DNA from: an uncultured Alphaproteobacteria bacterium
Lineage (GTDB): Bacteria; Pseudomonadota; Alphaproteobacteria; Caulobacterales; Caulobacteraceae
DNA length: 64,000 nt
Assembly: GCA_903860975.1 (NCBI GenBank)
Contig: CAIOSI010000051.1
Coordinates: forward strand, 1-64,000
Direction of reading: 5' to 3'
The notes under the pieces are model-generated. The model did no database searches and was not told the origin of the DNA. It worked only from the letters and a program-made list of their open reading frames with translations. A program made the translations under genes and the position numbers. Each line of letters opens with the position of its first letter. Position 1 is the first letter of the stretch. Of the stretch, positions 49,473 to 57,782 are shown in pieces.

Positions 49473-51537
49473 AGCGGCCCTCATCCTTGAAGCGGACGAA
49501 TGCGGCGGCGCCCTCAGCCAGGTGCTTTTCCCATGCGTCAGCCGAATTGATCGATGGCAGACGTCCGCGCTCCCGCTTGAACTCGACGGCGCGCTTGGCG
49601 ATCACCTTGGCCTCATCCGGCGTCAGGCTGGTGCGCTTGGCGGCAATCGCTGCGGCAACCTGCTTCAGGCTTTCCTCGCTCATCGTCTTGGCGAGAATGG
49701 CGTAGGCTTCTCCGAACGGATTGATCCGGTCGATCAGGTCAATGTCCAACTCCCGCACATCCATAGCGTACTTACGGACGCCGTCGACAAAGGCCGTATT
49801 GGCGCTCTCTTCGCCAACCGAACTGCCCGCCGCGACTTCTTTCGCCTTCTGGGTCAGATTCAGCGCCGCTACGGCATGCTGTCGAACGGCTTCCTGGTCC
49901 TCGGCGTCAAGCTGCGGGAACTTGTCCTTAATTATCTTGCCCATGCGCACCTGGGTGAGTTCTTCCGCCAGGGTTTCTCCTCCAGCGTGCTCTCCATCAA
50001 AGAGGCCCCGCTCGATCGTCGTCTTGTCCTGCACGAAGGCAGCGATCACCTCGTTCAGATCCTCCTGGCAGATGCGCGTCGCTTCCTCGCTCTTGGGCGT
50101 TGCCAGACCCTTGATCTCGATCTGGAACTTGCCTGATTCCTCGTTGAACCCGACGTTGCACTTGTTGGGATCATAGCCGCCCTCGCCATAGTCGAAACCC
50201 GGTGTCGGCTGGTTCTGCGGGTTCTTCGGCTTGAACTCGAAGCGCGGCGCCAGCACCTGCTCCATCAGCAGGCTGGCGGCGATGGCCTTCAACGTGTCGT
50301 TGACCGCCTCGGTCACTATGTCATCGGCGGCGGCCGGTTCGGCGATCAGGTTCGAGAAGCGAGCGCGGGTCTTGCCGGGCGCATCGCGGGTGGCGCGGCC
50401 GATGATCTGCACGATCTCGGTAAGGCTGGAACGATAGCCCACCGTCAGCGCGTGCTCGCACCAGATCCAGTCAAAGCCTTCCTTCGCCATGCCGAGCGCG
50501 ATGATTATGTCGACGTAATCACGATTGTTCTTTTGCGCCGAATCTTTCAGCGCGGCGGACACACGGTCCCGCTTGGCGGGGTCGTCATCGACCAGATCGG
50601 CGATGCGCAGAATCCGCCCGTCGGCAGCCTTGACCAGTTGGAAGCCTGTGGCGGGATCGGTCCCTTGCCAGGCGCCCAGCGTCTCGATGATGTGCTCCAC
50701 CTCCTTGATCTTGTCCTTCGTGCTCTCGCGCGAATTGACGTTGGGGATGTGGATGATCGTCTTCTCGGCCGGGTTCAGTACCTTCAAAATGTCGTCGGCG
50801 TAGGAGTCCGAATAGAAGAAATATCCGATGTCTAGCTGCTTCAGATATTGATAGCCGTTGAGCTGCTCATAGTAGGTGTAGGTGACGCTCTCGAACTTGC
50901 CTTCGTCCTGCGGAGCCAGCACTGCCTCGGCGTCACCGCGAAAATAGGACCCGGTCATCGCGACGATATGTACGCGGTCGCGCGTAATAAAATCGCCCAG
51001 ATGGATGCCGAGCTTGTTGTCGGGATTGGCCGAGACGTGGTGGAACTCATCCACAGCGATCAGCCGGTCGTCGAAAGCCGCGACTCCGAATTTGTCGATA
51101 GCGAAGCGGAACGTCGCATGGGTGCAGACCAGCACCTTGTCGCTGCTTTCCAGGAAAGCGCCGAGCGAATTGACCTTGCCGCCGTTGTCGTTACCAGGCG
51201 CGTCGCACAGATTCCATTTCGGCTCGACGTGCCAGTCAGCCCAAAAGCCATGCTTGCTCAGCGGCTCGTCATGGAAGCTGGCGCCGATGGACTTTTCCGG
51301 CACGACAATGATGGCCTGCCTGACGCCCTGATTGGCCAGCTTGTCGAGCGCGATGAACATCAGCGCGCGGCTCTTGCCCGAGGCCGGCGGGGACTTGATC
51401 AGCAGATATTGCTCGCCGCGCTTTTCGAAGGCGCGCTCCTGCATGGGCCGCATGCCGAACTCGTTGGCTTTGGTCGAGCTGCCGTTGCTGGCATAGGAAA
51501 CCGAAACGGAGGGAACTGATTTGATCGGGTTTGTCAC
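49465..51537 (-). CDS. DEAD/DEAH-box SF2 helicase (restriction-type)
   Basis: 'LLIKSPPASGKSRALMFIALDKL', 'LIAVDEFHHVSANPD', 'IVAMTGSYFRGD', 'VQIIGRATRDAPGKTRARFSN'. Confidence 0.88.
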   Translation of the reverse strand: MTNPIKSVPSVSVSYASNGSSTKANEFGMRPMQERAFEKRGEQYLLIKSPPASGKSRALMFIALDKLANQGVRQAIIVVPEKSIGASFHDEPLSKHGFWADWHVEPKWNLCDAPGNDNGGKVNSLGAFLESSDKVLVCTHATFRFAIDKFGVAAFDDRLIAVDEFHHVSANPDNKLGIHLGDFITRDRVHIVAMTGSYFRGDAEAVLAPQDEGKFESVTYTYYEQLNGYQYLKQLDIGYFFYSDSYADDILKVLNPAEKTIIHIPNVNSRESTKDKIKEVEHIIETLGAWQGTDPATGFQLVKAADGRILRIADLVDDDPAKRDRVSAALKDSAQKNNRDYVDIIIALGMAKEGFDWIWCEHALTVGYRSSLTEIVQIIGRATRDAPGKTRARFSNLIAEPAAADDIVTEAVNDTLKAIAASLLMEQVLAPRFEFKPKNPQNQPTPGFDYGEGGYDPNKCNVGFNEESGKFQIEIKGLATPKSEEATRICQEDLNEVIAAFVQDKTTIERGLFDGEHAGGETLAEELTQVRMGKIIKDKFPQLDAEDQEAVRQHAVAALNLTQKAKEVAAGSSVGEESANTAFVDGVRKYAMDVRELDIDLIDRINPFGEAYAILAKTMSEESLKQVAAAIAAKRTSLTPDEAKVIAKRAVEFKRERGRLPSINSADAWEKHLAEGAAAFVRFKDEGRYE

Positions 51538-54305
51538 GCGCGCGCCTCCGCCTTTTTCTTTGTCCCCTGGCTGCCGGACATTTTCGTGTAAAGCTCGAAC
51601 AGCTTTTCGAGCCGTTCAGTGTCGTTCTTGAACCGGCGACCGATGTAGATGCGTTCGAGCACCTCATCGTTGCGATCATGGGCGGCGCGAAGGTCATCGG
51701 GCATTTTAGAAATGCCGTCCTTCACTTCGTAGAGATCCGAAATCGTCAGTGGGAAATGAGCCTCGCGCGCGAGAAGGATTCCCTCAGCACATCGCTTGAG
51801 GTCCGCCTTATTCTTTTCTGTAAGTGGCGGAACTCCAAATGTATTATAACCTAGTACGTTTGAATAACTTATGCGCTCTTCAAGTTTCCCACAGACCACT
51901 TCAGCCCACACTCTATGCATTCTCGAAGAGCAAATCGCAAATATGAATAGCTCTCCATCGTATATTGCAAACAATTTGTTTGTTGCAATGCTATCTTCCG
52001 ATATAATTCCACACGGAATGTATTCTCTTTTTTCCGAAGACACCTCTGGAACTACGATAGCTCTTTTGCCGTAGTCTTGAATTTGAATGAATCGATGAGG
52101 ATCATTGGCGCGCCTACGCGTTGATTCGGCAGGACTTTGGCGGCGCGCTTCAGAAACACCTTCAAGACGTCTTGCTATATACTTAATATCGCGAGCTTGC
52201 GCTTCTTCAGAGTTTTCAATCCAAATACAATAACGATCAATGCCGTCGATCAGCTCTTTAGATCCGTACAGATTTCGAACAAATCCACTAGCTGCCGGGT
52301 TCTCGCGCAATAACAACCGCCTCTCGGCGGGTGACAGTATTAGGTGGCCACCATCTGTTGGTTGATTGCCTTTAAGCATTTTGGGGAAATGCGAAATAGA
52401 GTCACTATGGCGAGGAATAAAGACATCTGAAAAATCAAGCAAATATGGATTTATCCGTGAAACTTCACGTTTCGCACTCTCTGAAAATATGAATTTTTTG
52501 CCTCCACTCTTAGCTCGTATACCAACGACCACGCAGGTCACGCCCGCGTTATTTTTAGCAAGATTGGTCCATTTGAATGCTGACTGAGCGAAGAAAATTT
52601 CCAGGCCACCCGACAGAAGCTTTGGCCAAAGAAGATACACTTGCTCTCCTTGGCAAATCGAATTTGTGGTAACGAATGCCGCAGCGCCAGCAACCATTCG
52701 GCAATATTTTGCCGCGAGCCAAAACCATCCAGAGATGTAATCCAGATTTTTGTATTTAATGTCACATGGCTCAAAAAGCCTCTGAATATCCGACTTCTGC
52801 CCCTTTGATTGCTTCGAACTACCTACATAAGGTGGGTTGCCACAAACGTAGGTTTCCCCTCCCTCGTTCTCGAAGTCGATTTGGGCCTGATCGAGAGGTG
52901 TATTGAACAAGTCGTCACCGTGCAATTTTACGCCTGTTCCGGTCGGCGGGCAGACGCTCAGCCAATCGAGCCGCAAGGCATTCTCACAGGTGATCCAATT
53001 CAGCGCGTCGAGCGGCAGGAAATCCCGAAGCGCTTCCTTCTGACCCCGATAAAGCACGTCGCATTGATACTCGGCGATGATGAGCGCTAGGCGCGCAATC
53101 TCGGCAGGGAAGTCATGCAGTTCGATCCCGCGAAAGTTCGTGAGCGGAATTTCCGTGCGCCGGTCAGCTTCGTCGCGGCGGCGATTGATCTCGCGCTCGA
53201 TCGCCCGCATTTCCTTGTAGGCAATAACGAGGAAATTGCCTGAGCCGCAAGCCGGATCGAACACACGGATTTTCGACATCCGCTTGCGCAGGTTGAGCAA
53301 CATGCGCGCATTATCGCCAGCCTCTTCCAACGTCTCACGCAGATCGTCGAGGAATAGCGGGTTCAGGACCTTCAGGATGTTCGGCACACTGGTGTAATGC
53401 ATGCCGAGCGCACCTCGCTCATCGTCGCCGGCCACAGCCTGGATCATCGAGCCGAAAATGTCGGGGTTTATCTTCTTCCAATCCAGGCCACCGGCGTGAA
53501 GGAGGTAGGATCGGGCGGTGCGGCTGAATCGAGGAACTTCTGTACTGCCCGAGAACAACCCGCCGTTTACATAGTCGAAAGGATCGGCGGCCCAGCGCGG
53601 GATGCCAGCGGCAGCCCGTTCCAACGGCTTCGTATTCATGGCGCGGAACAGCGTGCTAATCACCTCATGGGTGTTGGATGAATCCTTTGCACTCATGGTT
53701 TCGATTGCAGAGGTGAACGCGCCGCTACCTTTGAAAATCTCTGTATCCTCCGCGAAGAAGCAGAAGATCAGCCGCGCCATGAAGTGATTCATGTCGTGCC
53801 GGCGCTGCGCGGTGCCCCATTCGCGGTTGTTCTTCAGCAGCTCGACATAGAGCTTGTTGAGGCGGCGTGTAGCCTTAACGTCAAGAGGATGGTCTTTTGC
53901 TGGCCTACTCGTCTTGATACCAGCCAGCGCGAAAAAGAAGTCAAATTCCTCATCAAAATCCGGATATGCACATGCGATTGTTTCGCCGAGCGTGAGATCT
54001 TCGGCCTCAAAAAGGTCACCATCCGTCGCCAGTACGAAGCGCGCCTTCGCCCGCGCCGTGGCCGGGCTGGCCTTCAACGCGGCGAGCGTCCGCGTAACTT
54101 CACCGGGCTTGCAAACGGCTATGTGGATATTGTTCGTCTGGAGCACGCCGCCCAGATCGGACTTGTTGGACTCGCCTTTGCGCAGGCGCTTGAGCGTGGT
54201 TTCCTTGTTCCCGAAGGCTTCAAGGAACGCATAGGGGAACTCATCAGCCGCGAAAGGCCGCGCCGCCAGCGCCGAAATGGCTTCTTCGATTTCGACCGCG
54301 TTCAT
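51534..54305 (-). CDS. Class I SAM-dependent DNA methyltransferase (MmeI/type IIG-like MTase plus specificity region)
   Basis: 'GMHYTSVPNILKVLNPLFLDDLRE', motif I 'VFDPACGSGNFLVIAYKEM', motif IV 'VCGNPPYVGSSKQS', C-terminal TRD-like region; ATGA overlap with helicase gene. Confidence 0.9.
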   Translation of the reverse strand: MNAVEIEEAISALAARPFAADEFPYAFLEAFGNKETTLKRLRKGESNKSDLGGVLQTNNIHIAVCKPGEVTRTLAALKASPATARAKARFVLATDGDLFEAEDLTLGETIACAYPDFDEEFDFFFALAGIKTSRPAKDHPLDVKATRRLNKLYVELLKNNREWGTAQRRHDMNHFMARLIFCFFAEDTEIFKGSGAFTSAIETMSAKDSSNTHEVISTLFRAMNTKPLERAAAGIPRWAADPFDYVNGGLFSGSTEVPRFSRTARSYLLHAGGLDWKKINPDIFGSMIQAVAGDDERGALGMHYTSVPNILKVLNPLFLDDLRETLEEAGDNARMLLNLRKRMSKIRVFDPACGSGNFLVIAYKEMRAIEREINRRRDEADRRTEIPLTNFRGIELHDFPAEIARLALIIAEYQCDVLYRGQKEALRDFLPLDALNWITCENALRLDWLSVCPPTGTGVKLHGDDLFNTPLDQAQIDFENEGGETYVCGNPPYVGSSKQSKGQKSDIQRLFEPCDIKYKNLDYISGWFWLAAKYCRMVAGAAAFVTTNSICQGEQVYLLWPKLLSGGLEIFFAQSAFKWTNLAKNNAGVTCVVVGIRAKSGGKKFIFSESAKREVSRINPYLLDFSDVFIPRHSDSISHFPKMLKGNQPTDGGHLILSPAERRLLLRENPAASGFVRNLYGSKELIDGIDRYCIWIENSEEAQARDIKYIARRLEGVSEARRQSPAESTRRRANDPHRFIQIQDYGKRAIVVPEVSSEKREYIPCGIISEDSIATNKLFAIYDGELFIFAICSSRMHRVWAEVVCGKLEERISYSNVLGYNTFGVPPLTEKNKADLKRCAEGILLAREAHFPLTISDLYEVKDGISKMPDDLRAAHDRNDEVLERIYIGRRFKNDTERLEKLFELYTKMSGSQGTKKKAEARA

Positions 54306-54366
54306 ACCCGTGTCCCTTGGCACGCGCGCTTACCCATATCGGTCAGTACGCCCAGATTGCCGATCA

Positions 54367-56574
54367 TCATTTCTGGAACCTCTCTGCGAGGTAGGGCGGC
54401 ATTTCGGCGAGAGATAACTCCTGCGAAGAGTTGCCGCTGCGGACATAGAATTTTTCTTGGCCGACGCCGTTCTTGTCCTTCACGGTGATTACGAGCGGTT
54501 TCGCCGACGTCTGAACATCGACCTGGCAAATCTCGATCTCGCCGATGGCAGGGAACAGAACCTTGAGCTTGCTACTGACAAAGGCAGCCCCGAACGCGCT
54601 GCTCAGCAGGTTGCGCAGGTGCAGCTCGAATTTGTCCCGGTTGGCGCCGCCGAGCGACAGGTAGTCCCCTTCGAGACCAAGGATTTCGCCACTGTCACTG
54701 ACGCCGATGAGCAGCGTTCCACCTTGGCTGTTGGCGAAGGCCGCGACCGTCTTGACGACCACCTCCTCCAGTTTCTTGTTGGCCGCCAGTTCCTTGAAGT
54801 CCCAGCGCAGGGACGATTTGAACTCCAGCTCGTCGTCCTCGCCCTCGGCGATCAGCTCTTCCAGCGTGATGGCGGCTTCCGGCGGCTTTGTGTCAGTGAT
54901 GCCAGTCAGGAACGCATTGAGATGCGATGCCAAAGTGGTGCGCCGGGTTTGTAGAAAGGCTTCGTAATTCTCGATTTTCCAAAGCGTTGGGTCTTCAGGA
55001 ACGCATTGCAGCGCGAGGCTATTCGGAAATCGGTCCTTCACGTCGGCCAAATACACCTTGGCGTCCGCTGCGCTTTTGGTGCGGTTGGCAATCTGGGTCA
55101 GAATTGCCCGGTTGGTCAGTTCCTGCGCGAGGGAATATTTCAGGCGGTTTTCCTGCCCATATCCCTGCGCCTTCAGCTTTGAATAAGGGAAGATGTGGTC
55201 GTTCTCGAGCGCATACTTTTTGCCCATGGCCTGGCGCAGTGCGACGCCGGTCGTGAAGCAGACGGCATTACGGCTCTTCAAATACCAGCGCAGGAGGCCA
55301 AACAGCGGGTGGGAAATCGATCGGCCGACGAATTCGTCGGGTGTGATCTCCAGGCGCCGCTCCTCCTCAATGACCGCCAACAGCTCATCGAACGGGTTTT
55401 TCGATTCCTTGATCGTGCGCAGGTCACGGTCTAACTTTTGAGGAAGCTGGCTGACGTATCGGGTCCTAATCTGGGAGTAGTAGAACCACTTCACCAGCTT
55501 GCGGATCTCGGCATCATTCAGGTGCGCGCCGCCTTTTTCGAAGCAATAGACGGTGATTGGGATCAGCGCGTAAACCGAGTTGATCTCATCCGTGTGGTCG
55601 ACGAAGGCATGCGACCGCATCAGGCTTGCGACGTAGTCCAGGACCTGACCGTCCAACAGCTTCCACGCTGCGCGCAGCTTTTCGTCGTTGTCGGCGTCGT
55701 GGAGTTTTTTCATCTCTGAGCCGAGGTGGTAGAGGCAACCCAGCAGGACATAAACGATGAAGTCCAGCTTGAAGACAAAGCCCTTCTCGGCCAGCTCGCT
55801 CAGCTTTTTCTTGAAGGTGTCACGAGCTTCCGGCCAGTACCCCGAAATCTGAGCAAGCGCGAGTTCGGCGTCGGTGAGCGACACGCCGCTGGCGTTCACC
55901 TTATAGAAAATATCGATGGCTTCACGCACGCTGGCCCGAACAGGAATGGTTTGTTCCGGAAACTCCCGGTCGAGGATGTTCTCGATCGCCCGCGTGTTGT
56001 CATCCATCACATCGTCGCGCTCGCGACTGACCGTCTCACCTTTCTTTTCCAGTTCGCGCACAATATCTTTGGCGCGAATTTTCCGCTGGAAAATGTCCGT
56101 GATGTTTTGCCATCGCGCGTCATTTTCCATCTTGGTTTTTGTGTAATAGGCGAGTTCCAGGGTCTCCACGTTCACGTAGAGCCCGCGCGTATCATTCAGG
56201 ATTTCGGAGGCGGTGTAGTAGGGCGGGATCTCGCCACGCACGAGCATGTAGAGCGTCGTGATGCGCTGCTGGCCATCCAGCAGGATGCGCACGGCTCCCT
56301 GCTTTTCATTGTATTTATGCGGACCTTTGAGTTCCGGCGGGTTCGCCGTCTCCCAGGTCAGCATCGTGCCGGTGGGGTATTGCTTGATGAGGGAGTCGAC
56401 CAGCTGCTTCGCGTCATCCCGCTTCCAGACGTACTCACGCTGAAAGGCCGGGACAAACAATTGGTGCTCGTCGATTTTCTCCAGTGCCGTCGAAATCTTC
56501 ATCAAAACCCCTTCCGCGCCGCCCGCGCGCCCAATGTATTGTTCTTCTATTCCGTCAGAACGGCGGTCGGACAC
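54367..56574 (-). CDS. DUF262 + HNH(DUF1524-like) + C-terminal AlbA_2 (Schlafen-type) fusion protein
   Basis: DUF262: 'LFVPAFQREYVWKRDDAKQLVDSLIKQYPTGTMLTWE', 'ILLDGQQRITTLYMLVRG'. HNH: 'LENDHIFPYSKLKAQGYG...LTNRAILTQIANRTKSA'. AlbA_2: 'DDELEFKSSLRWDF...VVKTVAAFANSQGGTLLIGVSDSGEILGLEGDY'. Confidence 0.85.
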   Translation of the reverse strand: MSDRRSDGIEEQYIGRAGGAEGVLMKISTALEKIDEHQLFVPAFQREYVWKRDDAKQLVDSLIKQYPTGTMLTWETANPPELKGPHKYNEKQGAVRILLDGQQRITTLYMLVRGEIPPYYTASEILNDTRGLYVNVETLELAYYTKTKMENDARWQNITDIFQRKIRAKDIVRELEKKGETVSRERDDVMDDNTRAIENILDREFPEQTIPVRASVREAIDIFYKVNASGVSLTDAELALAQISGYWPEARDTFKKKLSELAEKGFVFKLDFIVYVLLGCLYHLGSEMKKLHDADNDEKLRAAWKLLDGQVLDYVASLMRSHAFVDHTDEINSVYALIPITVYCFEKGGAHLNDAEIRKLVKWFYYSQIRTRYVSQLPQKLDRDLRTIKESKNPFDELLAVIEEERRLEITPDEFVGRSISHPLFGLLRWYLKSRNAVCFTTGVALRQAMGKKYALENDHIFPYSKLKAQGYGQENRLKYSLAQELTNRAILTQIANRTKSAADAKVYLADVKDRFPNSLALQCVPEDPTLWKIENYEAFLQTRRTTLASHLNAFLTGITDTKPPEAAITLEELIAEGEDDELEFKSSLRWDFKELAANKKLEEVVVKTVAAFANSQGGTLLIGVSDSGEILGLEGDYLSLGGANRDKFELHLRNLLSSAFGAAFVSSKLKVLFPAIGEIEICQVDVQTSAKPLVITVKDKNGVGQEKFYVRSGNSSQELSLAEMPPYLAERFQK

Positions 56575-56885
56575 GCGTCGGGCGCTGCGCCCTGAAAGGG
56601 AGCGACCTTAATTTGCGCTTCCCGCTCACGCGTCCGAGCGATGTCGTAACTATTCTGCATACGCATCAGGGTATCCATCGACACGCCGAATGCCTTTTCC
56701 AGACGGAGCGCCATTTCCGGTGACAGATGCGCTCGCTCATTGAGAACCGCTGACAGCGCCGCTCGTGTAACCCCTAGCGCCTGAGCCGCGTTGGTGACGG
56801 AAAGCCCCAACGGCTCGATGACTTCGCTCTTCACGAAACCGCCTGGATGCGCAGGCTTTCTAAGCCTCATACCGCCCATCGCCAT
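56547..56885 (-). CDS. higA: HigA-family antitoxin
   Basis: 'RKPAHPGGFVKSEVIEPLGLSVTNAAQALGVTRAALSAVLNERAHLSPEMALRLEKAFGVSMDTLMRMQNSYDIARTR'. Confidence 0.92.
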   Translation of the reverse strand: MAMGGMRLRKPAHPGGFVKSEVIEPLGLSVTNAAQALGVTRAALSAVLNERAHLSPEMALRLEKAFGVSMDTLMRMQNSYDIARTREREAQIKVAPFQGAAPDACPTAVLTE

Positions 56886-56897
56886 CGTCGCCGCCTC

Positions 56898-57188
56898 CTA
56901 CCGGCCATCTACCCAATCGAGATCGATAATCTCGGCTTGCCCTTCATCGATCCGAAATGTGAGACGATGGCGCTCCGTGACCGGAAGGCTTAGCCTCTCC
57001 AAGGTGCCCTCTGCCAGCGAGAGCGTGTTCCAACCTGGAACCGTCCGGACCTCATCTCGCCCGTCCATGTCCTGAAGAAAGGACACGATCCGACGCACTC
57101 TCGTTGCGACGGTGGGGGCGAGACCGGCTACATCATCGTCGGAGATGAACTTGCGCAGCCCGGCATGGACTACGTTTCTGATCTGCAT
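56898..57188 (-). CDS. higB: HigB/RelE-like toxin
   Basis: 'NVVHAGLRKFISDDDVAGLAPTVATRVRRIVSFLQDMDGRDEVRTVPGWNTLSLAEGTLERLSLPVTERHRLTFRIDEGQAEIIDLDWV'; 12 nt upstream of higA. Confidence 0.9.
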   Translation of the reverse strand: MQIRNVVHAGLRKFISDDDVAGLAPTVATRVRRIVSFLQDMDGRDEVRTVPGWNTLSLAEGTLERLSLPVTERHRLTFRIDEGQAEIIDLDWVDGR

Positions 57189-57346
57189 GGCTGAAGCTAG
57201 CCAAGGTTGCGAATAGCGTCAAGCGACACTATACAACCATTGCGGTGAAATTCGTCGCACGCATCGGGGTTCCGAGGTTCGAGAACTGCATCTTGCGGGC
57301 TATGGGATGGGGGTGAACTGCGTTCACACACCAACCTTTATGAGGT

Positions 57347-57423
57347 TGGCGCACCCGACACGATTCGAACGTGTGGCCTCCACCTTCGGAGGGTGGCGCT
57401 CTATCCAGCTGAGCTACGGGTGC
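57347..57423 (-). tRNA. tRNA-Arg(CCG), complete including encoded CCA
   Basis: Bottom strand GCACCCGTAGCTCAGCTGGATAGAGCGCCACCCTCCGAAGGTGGAGGCCACACGTTCGAATCGTGTCGGGTGCGCCA: full cloverleaf, anticodon CCG. Confidence 0.93.
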
Positions 57424-57564
57424 ATCTTGGTACTCGATAGTGCCTGAGCCTGAACGGGGTCAACCTCAAACACGAAACTCATAACGTCGATTCGGCTGCC
57501 ATAAGGACCCGGCTTTCACCCTACCTTTGTGCCGCCGCCGCCTCTCTACAGCCTCCTTTCAGTT

Positions 57565-57586
57565 TGCTTCCGCAGTGCTTCCGCAG
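57565..57586. repeat. Perfect tandem 11-bp repeat TGCTTCCGCAG x2, candidate integrase arm-type sites
   Basis: TGCTTCCGCAG at 57565-57575 and 57576-57586, in the non-coding gap between the complete and truncated tRNAs. Confidence 0.55.
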
Positions 57587-57619
57587 CCGCGGACCAGAGA
57601 AACTCACATTTTGAAGCGC

Positions 57620-57632
57620 AATCAAGTTATTG
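57620..57632. promoter_or_regulatory. IHF-site match AATCAAGTTATTG in putative att region
   Basis: Fits WATCAANNNNTTR at every position; flanked by an imperfect inverted repeat GAAGC...GCTTC (57613-57642). Confidence 0.5.
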
Positions 57633-57676
57633 ATTTTGCTTCGTTTTTCAAATTCGCCGCCCAGCAGACTTGACTT

Positions 57677-57724
57677 ACCCCTGCCTTCGGAGGGCAACGC
57701 TCTATCCAGCTGAGCTACGGGTGC
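57677..57724 (-). pseudogene. Truncated tRNA-Arg(CCG) 5' portion, putative attR of the element
   Basis: Bottom strand GCACCCGTAGCTCAGCTGGATAGAGCGTTGCCCTCCGAAGGCAGGGGT, then unrelated sequence: acceptor-5', D-arm and anticodon arm present, T-arm and acceptor-3' missing. Confidence 0.85.
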
Positions 57725-57782
57725 GCTTGCAGAGGATGCTTCCTCTAGCGGAAACCCCTGCCCCCCGCAAACGTTCGAAGCA

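Noticed and set aside
50848-51519. 223-aa plus-strand ORF
   Set aside because: Antisense shadow of the helicase gene.
53784-54488. 234-aa plus-strand ORF
   Set aside because: Antisense shadow spanning MTase and DUF262 genes; no motif.
55726-56595. 289-aa plus-strand ORF
   Set aside because: Antisense of the DUF262 gene, which has clear motifs.
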